NCBI RefSeq assembly: GCF_020564565.1
Contig: NZ_JAJCTD010000004.1
Span: 124,001 to 188,000 of the forward strand
Source: Rhodobacter sp. Har01
GTDB lineage: Bacteria; Pseudomonadota; Alphaproteobacteria; Rhodobacterales; Rhodobacteraceae
Reading direction: 5' to 3'
Length of the DNA: 64,000 bases
The notes under the pieces were generated by a model. It saw only the letters and a program-made list of their open reading frames with translations. It did no database searches and was not told where the DNA came from. Positions 17,481 to 27,231 of the stretch are shown piece after piece; within the stretch, counting starts at the first letter, position 1, and the number at the start of each line of letters is the position of its first letter. Made by a program: the position numbers and the translations under genes.

Positions 17481-18079
17481 TCCTGCAGCCGCGCCACGTA
17501 GCGCGCCATGGTGTCCACCTCGAGGTTCACCGCATCGCCAACGGCAATCGCAGCCAGGGTCGTCACCGCCCGCGTGTGCGGGATCAGGTTCACCCCGAAC
17601 TCGGCCCCCTTCACCTCGTTCACCGTCAGCGAGACGCCGTTCAGCGCCACGCTGCCCTTTTCGGCAATGAACTTTGCCAGCGCCTGCGGCGCGCGAAGGG
17701 TCACCCGCAGGCTTTCCCCCTCGGGCCGCATCCCCACCACTTCGGCCACCCCGTCCACATGCCCCGAAACGATGTGCCCGCCCAACTCGTCGCCCACCCG
17801 CAGCGCGCGTTCCAGGTTCACCCGCTGGCCGACCGCCCAATGCCCGAGGTTCGTCTTCGACAGCGTCTCGGCACTGATCTGCACCTCGAACCAGCCCTGC
17901 GGCGAAGCCGCTCCGTCCACGCCCCTGGCCACCACCGTCAGGCAGACCCCGTCGCAGGCGATCGAGGCGCCGATGTCGATGCGGCCTGCGTCATAGCCGG
18001 TGCCGACCCGCGCCTTCAGATCGCCGCTGCGTTCCAGCGCCAGCACCTCGCCCAGGTCTGTCACAATTCCGGTGAACAT
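17471..18079 (-). CDS. ribE: Riboflavin synthase, alpha chain
   Basis: Dismutates 6,7-dimethyl-8-ribityllumazine to riboflavin. 202 aa with the usual two related barrels. MFTGIVTDLGEV begins barrel one, and SDELGGHIVSGHVDGV-type sequence (GDELGGHIVSGHVDG) is the first signature. LNGVSLTVNEV and FGVNLIPHTRAVTTL mark the second. The ATG at 18079 starts the family's conserved MFTGI. It is separate from ribB-ribH at 7820-9421. Confidence 0.97.
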   Translation of the reverse strand: MFTGIVTDLGEVLALERSGDLKARVGTGYDAGRIDIGASIACDGVCLTVVARGVDGAASPQGWFEVQISAETLSKTNLGHWAVGQRVNLERALRVGDELGGHIVSGHVDGVAEVVGMRPEGESLRVTLRAPQALAKFIAEKGSVALNGVSLTVNEVKGAEFGVNLIPHTRAVTTLAAIAVGDAVNLEVDTMARYVARLQEWG

Positions 18080-18219
18080 CGCTCGCTCCCGCCTTGCCGT
18101 CGCTTCCGACCTAGCCGCGGCCCGCCCGCAGCGCAACCCCGAGCGGCCCGTCCACCGCTTGCCCCCTTTCCAAGCGCCGAAAAAACCGGCTTAACAAGGT
18201 CTGGACACAAGGACACACG

Positions 18220-19509
18220 ATGCGGCTTTCCGGTCAGGGCAAGAGCTTCCTTCTGCTGCAAGGTCCGCATGGGCCGTTCTTCCACCGCCTTGGCCGGCAG
18301 TTGCGCGCGACCGGGGCGCAGGTCTGGCGCGTCGGCTTCAACCGCGGCGACCGCGCCTTCTGGCCCGACAGCGCCAGCTACATTCCCTTCCGCGGCCGCC
18401 CGGAGGACTGGCCAAGGACATTTGCCGCCCTGATCGCCGACAAGGCCATCACCGACCTGGTCATCTATGGCGATACCCGCCCGATCCACGCTCAGGCAGT
18501 GCAGATCGCCCAGGCCCGCGGCCTGACCGTGCATGTCTTCGAAGAGGGCTACCTGCGGCCCTACTGGGTGACCTACGAACGCGACGGCGCCAACGGCCAT
18601 TCCAGGCTGATGGACCTCAGCGTCCCGACCCTGCGCGCCGCCCTTGCCCGCACCGACACCGACCAGCCCGACGCGCCCGCCACCTGGGGCGACATGCGCC
18701 AGCACATCTTCTGGGGCGCGCTTTACCACTGGTTCGTGCTGACCGGCTTCTGGGACTATCGCGGCTACCGGCCGCACCGCACCCTTTCGGTCGGGCAAGA
18801 GTTCCTGCTGTACCTGCGCCGCCTGCTGATGCTGCCGCTGCACGCGCTGGAGCGCCGGTGGGCCACCCGGCGCATCCGCAACGGCGGCTTTCCCTTTCAC
18901 CTGGTCATCCTGCAACTTGACCATGACGCCAGCTTCCGCGACCATTCTCCCTTTGCCGCGATGGAAGACTTTCTCGCCCTCGTCACCGAAGGCTTCGCCC
19001 GTGGCGCGCCGCCTCATCACCACCTGGTCTTCAAGGCCCACCCGCTGGAAGACGGGCGCATTGCGCTGAAGCGCGCCATCCAGCGCCAGGCCCGCGCGCA
19101 TGGCCTGTCCGGTCGGGTGCATTTCGTCCGTGGCGGCAAGCTGGCGGCGCTGCTGGATCATGCCCGCAGCGCGGTGACGGTGAATTCCACTGCCGGCCAG
19201 CAGGTGCTGTGGCGCGGCCTGCCGCTGCGCGCCTTTGGTCGCGCGGTCTATTCGAAGCCGGAATTCGTCTCGACCCAGCCGGTCGAGCAGTTCTTCGCCG
19301 ATCCCGTCCGCCCCGATACCCGCGCCTATCGCGACTTCCGTCGCTTTCTTCTGGAGACCAGCCAGATCGCCGGCGGCTTCTACAGTTCGCGTGGAAGAAG
19401 AGCTTTGCTACGACAGGTTGTGGATCTGATGCTTGTTCCGCAAGATCCCTACCAGGCGCTGATCCTGGGCGAAGCGGCACCTCGGCAACAGTTGCGCGTG
19501 GTGACCTGA
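18220..19509 (+). CDS. kpsS: Capsular polysaccharide export protein, KpsS-like
   Basis: 429 aa, Capsule_synth family. KpsS starts the poly-Kdo linker on which group 2 capsules are built. Characteristic blocks are LLLQGPHGPFFHRLGRQLRATGAQVWRVGFN, DLVIYGDTRPIHAQAVQIA, HVFEEGYLRPYWVTYE and the later VTVNSTAGQQVLWRGLPLRAFGRAVY. It is followed by an outer-membrane export lipoprotein and kpsC, a capsule export set. Confidence 0.93.
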   Translation: MRLSGQGKSFLLLQGPHGPFFHRLGRQLRATGAQVWRVGFNRGDRAFWPDSASYIPFRGRPEDWPRTFAALIADKAITDLVIYGDTRPIHAQAVQIAQARGLTVHVFEEGYLRPYWVTYERDGANGHSRLMDLSVPTLRAALARTDTDQPDAPATWGDMRQHIFWGALYHWFVLTGFWDYRGYRPHRTLSVGQEFLLYLRRLLMLPLHALERRWATRRIRNGGFPFHLVILQLDHDASFRDHSPFAAMEDFLALVTEGFARGAPPHHHLVFKAHPLEDGRIALKRAIQRQARAHGLSGRVHFVRGGKLAALLDHARSAVTVNSTAGQQVLWRGLPLRAFGRAVYSKPEFVSTQPVEQFFADPVRPDTRAYRDFRRFLLETSQIAGGFYSSRGRRALLRQVVDLMLVPQDPYQALILGEAAPRQQLRVVT

Positions 19510-19599
19510 CAGCGACCGCACGCGGCGCTTTCATTTTCCTCCGCCTTTCCCTATCCTTGCCGGCAAAACTTGAGGCAAATCCGAAAAGGAGCCCGAGCA

Positions 19600-20751
19600 G
19601 TGATCCGGACCTATCCGAAAGGCGCGCGCGCCCTTGCCTTGCTTGCGGCCGTGGCCCTGGTGGCCAGTTGCGGTCTGCCGCGTCCCGGCCCGACCAAGCG
19701 CGAAATCTACGCCGGCTCGGTGCTGAAGGAAGGCGACGCCTTCATCGTCACCGTCAACCCTCGGGTGACGCGGGCCACCGCCGTGCTGCCGTCGTTCGGC
19801 TTTTCGGACGCCTTCGAGAACGCCGGCCTTGTCGGCTCGGACACGCTGTCGCCAGGCGACACGTTGGGCATCACCATCTTCGAGAACGTCAAGGACGACC
19901 CGCTTCTGGGCAACAGCGGCCAGCGCGTGTCGCAACTGCAAGAGGTGCAGGTCGACGGGCAGGGCTATATCTTCATCCCCTATGCCGGCCGCATCAAGGC
20001 CGCCGGGCAAACCCCGGAAGGCCTGCGCCTGGCGATCACCCGCAAGCTGGACGCCCAGACCCCAGACCCGCAGGTCAGCGTCAGCCGGCTGGCCGGCGAC
20101 GGCTCGTCGGTGTCCATCGCCGGCTCGGTCGCAGCCCCCGGCGTCTATCCGATCGAACGCCCCACCCGCACGCTGGCGACGATGCTGGCCAAGGCCGGCG
20201 GGGTTTCCGTCGATCCGGCCACCGCGCTGGTCCGCGTCACCCGCGCCGGACGCACCGGCAAGGTCTGGCTCAAGGACCTCTGGGAAAGCCCGGCGCTGGA
20301 CATCGCGCTGCGCCCCGGCGACCAGATCGTGATCGAGGAAGACCAGCGCAAGTTCACCGCGCTGGGCGCCACCGGCTCGCAGCAACTGGTGCCGTTCGAA
20401 AGCGAAACGCTCTCGGCCATCGAGGCCATCGCCACCGTGGGCGGCCTGCAGACCAGCGCCGCCGACCCGACCGGCGTCTTCGTCTTCCGCAACGAGCCGG
20501 CCGAGATCGCCAACGTCGTGCTCAGCCGCAACGACCTGGTTGGCGATCAGCGCATGGTCTATGTGCTGGACCTGACCCAGCCCACCGGCATGTTCGAAGC
20601 GCGCGACTTCCTGGTTCGCGACGGCGACACGCTTTACGTCACCGAAGCGCCCTATGTGCAATGGAACAAGACGCTTTCGGCCCTGACCGGCGCCGCCGGC
20701 GCCTCTGCGAACCTCGCCAACACTGCCGACGCCTTCAGCGGCTCGAACTAG
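19600..20751 (+). CDS. Polysaccharide export lipoprotein (Wza/KpsD family)
   Basis: 383 aa. A GTG at 19600 was chosen: AAAGGAG lies ten bases upstream and the product starts with a lipoprotein signal ending VASCGLPRPG. A TTG at 19570 would add an unlikely extension. The poly_export and SLBB-type domains follow (DTLGITIFENV, VQVDGQGYIFIPYAGRI, VSIAGSVAAPGVYPI). It should form the outer-membrane channel for the capsule made by KpsS/KpsC. The middle gene of three on this strand. Confidence 0.93.
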   Translation: MIRTYPKGARALALLAAVALVASCGLPRPGPTKREIYAGSVLKEGDAFIVTVNPRVTRATAVLPSFGFSDAFENAGLVGSDTLSPGDTLGITIFENVKDDPLLGNSGQRVSQLQEVQVDGQGYIFIPYAGRIKAAGQTPEGLRLAITRKLDAQTPDPQVSVSRLAGDGSSVSIAGSVAAPGVYPIERPTRTLATMLAKAGGVSVDPATALVRVTRAGRTGKVWLKDLWESPALDIALRPGDQIVIEEDQRKFTALGATGSQQLVPFESETLSAIEAIATVGGLQTSAADPTGVFVFRNEPAEIANVVLSRNDLVGDQRMVYVLDLTQPTGMFEARDFLVRDGDTLYVTEAPYVQWNKTLSALTGAAGASANLANTADAFSGSN

Positions 20752-20764
20752 GGCCGTCCGGCCG

Positions 20765-22822
20765 GTGGCGATCGAACGCGATCCCAGACCGTCTGCCGCC
20801 GTGGCCGCGCCGCGGCGGCTGGCGCATCTGAACCTGTCTTTCCTGACCGACCGCCGCCTCAGGCACATGCTGGCGCTGATCGGCCACCGGCTTTCGCTGG
20901 GCCTGCCGCGGCCGGGCGATGGCGTGGCGGTCTGGGGCGCCAGCCCGGTGGCCTGGCGCGGGCAGGCCCTGGCCGCCCGCAGCGGCGCCCCGCTGGTGCG
21001 GCTGGAAGACGCCTTCCTGCGGTCCATCCGCCCCGGCCGGCTGGGCGACGCGCCCCTTGGCCTGATCGTCGATCCGCTTGGCGTGCACTTCGACCCCGCC
21101 GCACCGTCGCTGGTCGAGCATTTCCTGACCCATGACCCCTTGGACAATTCGCACCTTCTGGCCCGTTCGCGGGTGGGAATTGACCGTCTCAAGACCCTGA
21201 ACTTGTCGAAATACAATATTCATGACCCCGACCTGCCGCCACCGCCGCCAGGCTATGTTCTGGTGATCGACCAGGTCGCCGGCGATGCCTCGGTGCGGGC
21301 CAGCGCGGCCACGCAGGCCACCTTCGACGAGATGCTGGCCGTCGCGCAAGAGGACCACCCCCGCGCGCCGATCCTGATCAAGACCCACCCCGAGACCGCC
21401 CGCGGTCTGCGCCCCGGCCACTATGGCCCGCGGCACGCGCAGGGCCGCGTGCAACTGGTCACCGCCCCGCACAGCCCCTGGGCGCTGCTCGACGGCGCCA
21501 TCGCGGTCTACACCGTCTCGTCGCAGCTGGGGTTCGAGGCGATCCTGGCCGGCCACCGCCCGCAGGTCTGGGGCCATCCGTTCTATGCCGGCTGGGGCCT
21601 GACCGCCGACCGCACACCGCCGCCCCGCCGCGGCCGCAAACTGACACCGGCGCAGCTTTTCGCCGCCGCGATGATTCTGGCCCCCAGCTGGATCGACCCC
21701 TGCCGCGACCGCCTGTGCAGTTTTGAAGAGGCCGTGGACCAGTTGGAAGCCGAGGTCTGCGCCTTCCGCCAGGACCGCCGCGGCCACGTCGCCGCCGGAG
21801 TGCGGGCCTGGAAGCGCAGCCATTTGCGGGCCTTCTTCGGCACCGTCAAACCCTTGATCTTCAAGTCAGACCCCACTGAGGCCGCCGCCCTTGCCGCCGC
21901 CAGGGGCCGCAGCCTTCTGCTTTGGGCGGGCAAGGAACCCCCCGGCTTCCCCGCCCCTGCCCTGCGCATCGAGGACGGCTTTCTCCGCTCGCGCGGGCTG
22001 GGCGCCGACCTGATCCCGCCGCTCTCACTGGTGACCGACGACCTTGGCATCTACTACGACCCCAGCCGCCCCTCACGCCTGGAATCCCTGCTGCTGACGC
22101 CGCCGCCGCCAGGCGGCCGGGCGCGCGCCGAGGCCCTGCTGGACCGCCTGATCGCCGCCGCCCTGACCAAATACAACCTTGGCGGCGTCCCCCCCGCCCT
22201 GCCCGAAGGCCGCCGCATCCTGGTTCCCGGCCAGGTCGAGGATGACGCCTCGATCCGCCTCGGCTGCGTCGACATCGCCACCAACCTGGCCCTCCTGCAG
22301 GCCGCCCGCGCCGCCAACCCCGACGCGGTGATCCTTTACAAGCCGCACCCCGACGTGGAAGCGGGCTTGCGCCCCGGCGCCCTGCCGCAGGCCGAAACGC
22401 TGGCCGACGCGGTGCTCATCCGCGCCGACATGGCCACCCTCTTGCCGCAGATCGACGAGGTCTGGACCCTGACCTCGCTGACCGGCTTCGAGGCGCTGAT
22501 CCGTGGCAAGCAAGTCACCACCCTGGGCGTGCCGTTCTACGCCGGCTGGGGCCTGACGCGCGACCTTGGCGCCGTCCCGCAGCGCCGCCTGCGGCGACCC
22601 GACGGCAGCCTGCAGCCGCGCCCCGACCTGATTCGCCTGGTCCATGCCGCGCTGATCGGCTACCCGCGCTACCACGACCCGGTCTCGGGCCGCCCCTGCC
22701 CGCCCGAGGTCATCCTCGACCGGCTGGCCGGCGGCGCGATTCCCGGCCCCGGCCCCGGCAACCGCCTGCTGGCGCGGCTACAGGGACGGCTCAGGCGCCA
22801 CGCCCGGCTTTGGCGCGAGTAG
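20765..22822 (+). CDS. kpsC: Capsular polysaccharide export protein, KpsC-like beta-Kdo transferase
   Basis: 685 aa made of two related halves (about 1-330 and 331-685). Each half repeats LRLEDAFLRS or LRIEDGFLRS, a KYN-containing segment, a Q(V)xxDASxR block and FYAGWGLT. This matches KpsC, which has two Kdo transferase domains that extend the poly-Kdo linker. GTG start 13 bases after the previous stop. The last 45 bases overlap the 3' end of the convergent MATE gene. No KpsM/T/E transporter lies in the window. Confidence 0.94.
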   Translation: MAIERDPRPSAAVAAPRRLAHLNLSFLTDRRLRHMLALIGHRLSLGLPRPGDGVAVWGASPVAWRGQALAARSGAPLVRLEDAFLRSIRPGRLGDAPLGLIVDPLGVHFDPAAPSLVEHFLTHDPLDNSHLLARSRVGIDRLKTLNLSKYNIHDPDLPPPPPGYVLVIDQVAGDASVRASAATQATFDEMLAVAQEDHPRAPILIKTHPETARGLRPGHYGPRHAQGRVQLVTAPHSPWALLDGAIAVYTVSSQLGFEAILAGHRPQVWGHPFYAGWGLTADRTPPPRRGRKLTPAQLFAAAMILAPSWIDPCRDRLCSFEEAVDQLEAEVCAFRQDRRGHVAAGVRAWKRSHLRAFFGTVKPLIFKSDPTEAAALAAARGRSLLLWAGKEPPGFPAPALRIEDGFLRSRGLGADLIPPLSLVTDDLGIYYDPSRPSRLESLLLTPPPPGGRARAEALLDRLIAAALTKYNLGGVPPALPEGRRILVPGQVEDDASIRLGCVDIATNLALLQAARAANPDAVILYKPHPDVEAGLRPGALPQAETLADAVLIRADMATLLPQIDEVWTLTSLTGFEALIRGKQVTTLGVPFYAGWGLTRDLGAVPQRRLRRPDGSLQPRPDLIRLVHAALIGYPRYHDPVSGRPCPPEVILDRLAGGAIPGPGPGNRLLARLQGRLRRHARLWRE

Positions 22823-24154
22823 CCAGAACCGCAGCATCAGGCTGCCGCCGGCCGCGACCAACCCCAGCGTCAGCCCGAACCACAGCCCGACCCCGCCATA
22901 TCCCAGCGGAAACGCCAGCACATAGCTGGCCGGGATGCCGATGCCCCAATAGCTGACCGCCGCCAGTGCCATCGGCACGCGGGTATCCTGCACCCCGCGC
23001 AAAAGGCCCAGCGCCATGACCTGCATCGCATCGGCCAGCTGGAATAGCGCCGCCACCGCCAGCAACACCACGCCAAAGGCCAGGATGCCGCTGCTTCCCG
23101 GCTTGGCCTGGTCCACGAACAGCCCGATGATCGCCTCGGGCCAGATCACAAAGGCCGCCGTCACCGCCAGCGCCACCACCAGCGACAGGGCCAGCGCCAC
23201 CCCCGCCGCGTCTCGCAAGGCCCGCGCATCGCGCGCGCCGGCGAACCCCGCCACCCGGATCGTCGCCGCACTGGACAGCCCGACGTGAACCATGAAGGCC
23301 ACCGCCGCCGCTTCCAGCGCGATGCCATGCGCGGCCAGTTCCACCGTGCCGACCCAGCCCATCATGATCGCGCTGGCCTCGAACATGCCGCCTTCGGCGA
23401 TGCCGGTCAGCCCGATCGGCCAGCCCAGCCGGAACACGCCGCGCAGCGCCGGCCCGTCCATCCGCCAGAACCGCCGGAACAGCCGATAGGGTCGAAGCGC
23501 CGGCAGCCAGGTGGCATAGGCGGCCAGAATGACCATCGCGGCGATCTGCACCAGCACCGTGGCGATGGCTGCCCCGCGCACCCCCAGTTCGGGCGCGCCC
23601 CAGTTGCCGAAGATCAGCGCCCAGTTCAGAGCGACGTTCAACCCCAGCGCCACCAGCGTCACCCACAAGACCGCCTGGGTGCGCCCCAGCGCCGCCAGCC
23701 AGCTTTGCAGGACGGCGATCCACAGCGCCGGGACCATCCCCAGGCCGGCGATGCGCAGATAGGCCTCGGCCAGTGCGGCCACCTCTTCGGTCTGGTGCAG
23801 CGTGCGCAGGATCGGCCCGGAATACCAGAACACCGGATAGATCAGCGCCCCGAAGCCCGCCGACAGCCACAGCCCCATGCGGGCGTCGCGCCGGACCTGC
23901 GCCTCGTCGCCGGTCGCGCGGGCCTGCGCCACCAGCGGCAGCACCGCCTTGGCGAAGCCAGAGCCAAAGACATAGAGGATGAAGAACGACGACGACCCCA
24001 GCACCAGCGCGGCCAGCGGCGCCACGCCATACCAGCCCATCATCACCGTGTCGGCCACATGCAGGGCCATCTGCGCAAGGCTTGACCCGACAAGCGGCAG
24101 GCCCAGCACCAGCGTCGCGCTGGCGTGGGCGGACAGGGGCATCCGAGGTGTCAT
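22778..24154 (-). CDS. MATE family multidrug efflux transporter
   Basis: 458 aa with about twelve hydrophobic helices arranged as two related halves. N-terminal LPLVGSSLAQMALHVADTVMMGWYGVAPLAA is the family opening, and LGWPIGLTGIAEGGMFEASAIMMGWVG is its counterpart in the second half. It exports cationic drugs in exchange for Na+ or H+ (family knowledge). The 3' end overlaps kpsC on the other strand by 45 bases. Confidence 0.92.
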   Translation of the reverse strand: MTPRMPLSAHASATLVLGLPLVGSSLAQMALHVADTVMMGWYGVAPLAALVLGSSSFFILYVFGSGFAKAVLPLVAQARATGDEAQVRRDARMGLWLSAGFGALIYPVFWYSGPILRTLHQTEEVAALAEAYLRIAGLGMVPALWIAVLQSWLAALGRTQAVLWVTLVALGLNVALNWALIFGNWGAPELGVRGAAIATVLVQIAAMVILAAYATWLPALRPYRLFRRFWRMDGPALRGVFRLGWPIGLTGIAEGGMFEASAIMMGWVGTVELAAHGIALEAAAVAFMVHVGLSSAATIRVAGFAGARDARALRDAAGVALALSLVVALAVTAAFVIWPEAIIGLFVDQAKPGSSGILAFGVVLLAVAALFQLADAMQVMALGLLRGVQDTRVPMALAAVSYWGIGIPASYVLAFPLGYGGVGLWFGLTLGLVAAGGSLMLRFWLLAPKPGVAPEPSL

Positions 24155-24215
24155 TTTCCGCCCCTACGCCGGCTTCGCGCGAAGGGCAAGACCGGACCCT
24201 TGCCGCGGCGCGGCA

Positions 24216-25160
24216 TCAGATCTGATGCGACAGCAGCGCCAAGGCCGCCGCCAGGATCACCCCGCCGGCCACCGCCTCGAGCATTGGCATCGCCCAGCGC
24301 GCCGGGCCTTCGGGCAGGGCCACCAGCCCGCCCTCGCGCGCCCAGACCGCCAGCGCCGCCACCGCCACGGTGACGGAAGCCACGCCCAGCCCCATCGCGA
24401 AGGCCCCGGCAATGCCCGCTGCCGCAACGCCAAGCTGCCAGGTCAGAACCAGCAGCAGAAGCGCCCCCGAGCAAGGCCGCAGCGCAATGCCGGCAACCAG
24501 CAGCGCCGCCTCGCGCACCGAGCCTGCCGCCTCGACCTCGGACAGGGTCGGGCCATGGGTGTGGCCGCAGCCACAGTCGGGCGGATGGTCGGGCCCGTGG
24601 TCGTGGTCCTGCGCCGGGTCATGCGTGCGACCATGCCCGGACTCGTGCCGCGGCGCCGGGCTGCGGCGCAGCCGGGCCAGCCCGCGCAGGCCCCGGATCA
24701 CCAGCCACAGGCCAAGGCCCGCCACCATCAGGTTGCCCGCCGCCGTCACCCAGCCTTCGCCGGCCGCGGTGACCGCATCGCGCGTCAACCCAAGCACCGC
24801 CACCGCCGACTGCACCAGCAGCACCGCCACCGCCGCCTGCGCCAGCGCGGCTGCCAGCGCCAGCGCGGAAAGCCGGACCAGCGGCACCCGTCGCGCCAGA
24901 CCGTAGCCGCCGATCAGCGCCTTGCCGTGCCCCGGCCCGGCGGCGTGCAGCACGCCATAGCCGAAGCACACCGCCAGCAGGCCGGCCACCGCACCCGGCT
25001 GGCCGGCGCGCAGCGCCCGCACGGCCGCCGCCAGGCGATCCTGTGTCGTCCGCTGCGCCGCACCGATCCAGTCCGCCAGGGTCTCGAACCCGCCGAGCAG
25101 CCACAGCGCCGCCAGCGCCAGGCCCACCGCCAACCCCGCCAGCGTCAGCGCGCGGCGCAT
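24216..25160 (-). CDS. Nickel/cobalt transporter, NicO/RcnA type
   Basis: 314-aa membrane protein. GLLAVCFGYGVLHAAGPGHGKALIGGY carries the H-x5-GHGK-type metal motif of the family. A cytoplasmic His/Asp-rich loop (HESGHGRTHDPAQDHDHGPD, then CGCGHTHGP) would bind metal. It probably exports or imports Ni2+/Co2+. Its start overlaps the stop of the DUF1007 gene by 16 bases, the usual pair in this family. Confidence 0.9.
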   Translation of the reverse strand: MRRALTLAGLAVGLALAALWLLGGFETLADWIGAAQRTTQDRLAAAVRALRAGQPGAVAGLLAVCFGYGVLHAAGPGHGKALIGGYGLARRVPLVRLSALALAAALAQAAVAVLLVQSAVAVLGLTRDAVTAAGEGWVTAAGNLMVAGLGLWLVIRGLRGLARLRRSPAPRHESGHGRTHDPAQDHDHGPDHPPDCGCGHTHGPTLSEVEAAGSVREAALLVAGIALRPCSGALLLLVLTWQLGVAAAGIAGAFAMGLGVASVTVAVAALAVWAREGGLVALPEGPARWAMPMLEAVAGGVILAAALALLSHQI

Positions 25161-25852
25161 GTGACCCGCACTTCTTCGGCATAGCTGTGGCCGATCGCCG
25201 GGAAATCCGCCTCGACATCCTGGTCCGCCGCGTATTCCGCCAGCGCCGCCTTCAGCACGTCATCCGCGGCATCAAGGTCCGGCCCCCAGGCCTGGGCGGC
25301 GCAGGCCCCGCTGCCGCCGGTCAGCACCACGACGGCATCCAGCTCATAGGCGGTGTAGAACCCCGGATCATAGACCTGCACCAGCAGCGTCTGCGCCCCG
25401 ATCTCGACCGGGGCCGGCAGCCGGCGCAGGTGCGTGGTGGCGATGCGCCCCTCGGCGTAGGTGGCGGTCCAGGCCTCTGGGCCGCCCAGCGCCAGGTCCT
25501 GTTCGCCCAGCAGTGCATAGGTGTCGCCCGGATGGCCCGGTTCCCAGTGCATGTCGAAGCCGACCAGCGCCGCCGCCTCTTGCGCCGTCAGGCGGCCGTC
25601 GGCATCGGTGTCGATGCCCCGGTCCGCGATCACCGAAAGCGAGAACAGATCGTCGTAGACCCAGCCGATGCGCACCGCCACGGCCCGGTCCTGATCGTCC
25701 AGGATCACCTCGACCGTGGTATCGATCCAGACATGCGGATGCGCGGCGGCCCCGTCGGGCACAAGCGCAACGGCAAGTGACAGGAGAAGCGCCGGGATTG
25801 GCGCAGGAACCAGGGACGGCATATGCGACGGGGCGGCGGCACGCGGCATCAT
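25145..25852 (-). CDS. DUF1007 exported protein
   Basis: 235 aa from the ATG at 25852; an internal ATG at 25822 is equally possible and still leaves a signal peptide ending DGAAAHPHVW. HPHVWID followed by acidic DTDADGRLTAQEAAAL (an EF-hand-like stretch) marks DUF1007. Members sit beside NicO-type transporters and are thought to deliver or sense metal in the periplasm, by context only. Overlaps the transporter gene downstream. Confidence 0.88.
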   Translation of the reverse strand: MMPRAAAPSHMPSLVPAPIPALLLSLAVALVPDGAAAHPHVWIDTTVEVILDDQDRAVAVRIGWVYDDLFSLSVIADRGIDTDADGRLTAQEAAALVGFDMHWEPGHPGDTYALLGEQDLALGGPEAWTATYAEGRIATTHLRRLPAPVEIGAQTLLVQVYDPGFYTAYELDAVVVLTGGSGACAAQAWGPDLDAADDVLKAALAEYAADQDVEADFPAIGHSYAEEVRVTCAAR

Positions 25853-25920
25853 GCCCGGCAGTCTAGCCGCCGTCAGCCGCCGAGGCCAAGCCTCCCGTGG
25901 CCCCCATCACACGGCCGTGC

Positions 25921-26955
25921 TCAGCCCTTGCGGATCGCCGGATGCTGAGCCGCGTCCAGGATGTGGCCGGCACTTCCGATCACGTGCGCCGCGCGGCCCA
26001 CGATCAGCGGGTCAACCTCGCCGATCACCGACCAGTCCTTGCCCGGATACTCGACCGTGGACAGAAAATGCCGCATGCAGTTCAGCCGCGCGCGCTTCTT
26101 GTCGTTCGACTTGACGATGTTCCAGGGCGCATCGGCGGTATCGGTGTAGAAGAACATCGCCTCCTTCGCCTCGGTGTAGTCGTCCCAACGGTCGAGGCTG
26201 GCCTTGTCGATCGGCGACAGCTTCCACATCTTCAAGGGATCGGTCTCGCGCGCCTTGAACCGGCGCAGTTGTTCGTCGCGGGTGACCGAGAACCAGTATT
26301 TGTAAAGCCGGATGCCCGAGCGCACGAGCATCCGCTCAAGCTCTGGCACCTCGCGCATGAATTCCAGGTATTCCGAGGGGCTGCAAAAGCCCATCACCCG
26401 TTCCACGCCGGCGCGGTTGTACCAGCTGCGGTCGAAGAACACGATCTCGCCGGTGGTCGGCAGGTGCTGGATATAACGCTGGAAGAACCACTCGCCCTTT
26501 TCCTTGTCGCTGGGCTTGGTCAGCGCCACGACGCGGGCGTAGCGGGGGTTCAGATGCTCCATGAACCGCTTGATCGTGCCGCCCTTGCCGGCGGCATCGC
26601 GACCTTCCATCAGGATCACGAACTTCTGCCCGGTCTCCTGCGCCCAGATCTGCACCTTCAGCAATTCGGCCTGCAACCGGGCCTTCTCGGCCTCATACGG
26701 CCTGCGGCCCATCAGGCGGGCATAAGGATAGCGACCCGACTCGAAGGCCTCGCGAATCGCGTCCGAGGTGATCGAGGGATAGTGCTGCGGGCCGGTCAGC
26801 CCCTCTCCACGGCCATCTTCGCCATCGACCTCGGCCACGGCCTCGACCGCGGCGGCAGGCAGCTCCGGGGCTGGATCAACCTTGTCGGGCACCGCCGCGG
26901 CGGCGGGACGGACCCCTTTCCTGCGGACAACCCCCTGCGGCGCCTGGTCTTCCAT
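25921..26955 (-). CDS. ppk2: Polyphosphate kinase 2
   Basis: 344 aa. PPK2 uses polyphosphate to phosphorylate nucleoside diphosphates, or the reverse. Walker A GRDAAGKGG (118-126), the lid-region KPSDKEKGEWFFQRY and Walker B VFFDRSWYNR (172-181) are plain. A variable N-terminal extension of about 60 residues is acidic and Pro/Ala-rich. It is unlinked to ppk1-ppx at 46720-50648, giving the cell both kinase types. The substrate class (ADP or GDP) cannot be read from the sequence. Confidence 0.95.
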   Translation of the reverse strand: MEDQAPQGVVRRKGVRPAAAAVPDKVDPAPELPAAAVEAVAEVDGEDGRGEGLTGPQHYPSITSDAIREAFESGRYPYARLMGRRPYEAEKARLQAELLKVQIWAQETGQKFVILMEGRDAAGKGGTIKRFMEHLNPRYARVVALTKPSDKEKGEWFFQRYIQHLPTTGEIVFFDRSWYNRAGVERVMGFCSPSEYLEFMREVPELERMLVRSGIRLYKYWFSVTRDEQLRRFKARETDPLKMWKLSPIDKASLDRWDDYTEAKEAMFFYTDTADAPWNIVKSNDKKRARLNCMRHFLSTVEYPGKDWSVIGEVDPLIVGRAAHVIGSAGHILDAAQHPAIRKG

Positions 26956-27071
26956 GCGGCATCTCCCTTCGATCCACGACCCGGCAATTCTACATCCAGG
27001 CCGTTGAGAAAGCCTTGATGCAGGTCAGACTCGCGTGCGTCGCGGACGGCCGGGGCCGCCAGAAATGTCAA

Positions 27072-27097
27072 GGCGGCGGACTTGAAGGTCCACCGCC
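27072..27097 (-). terminator. Rho-independent terminator for the LuxR-hydrolase gene
   Basis: GGCGGCGGAC (27072-27081) and GTCCACCGCC (27088-27097) form a 10-bp stem with one G-U pair on the minus strand and a six-base loop. On that strand it is followed by TTGACATTTCT. It lies about 135 bases after the stop at 27232, within the otherwise featureless gap before ppk2. Confidence 0.65.
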
Positions 27098-27231
27098 CTG
27101 CCCGAAGGGTACGTTTGGTCATTCAAAACGGCTTGTCGTCAATGCCACCACAACTGAATTCAAGCCTACGCTCCGGCCGACGCCAGCCGCATACCCCATT
27201 TGCGGTAGGGCAGGAAAAAACGAACCGCAGG

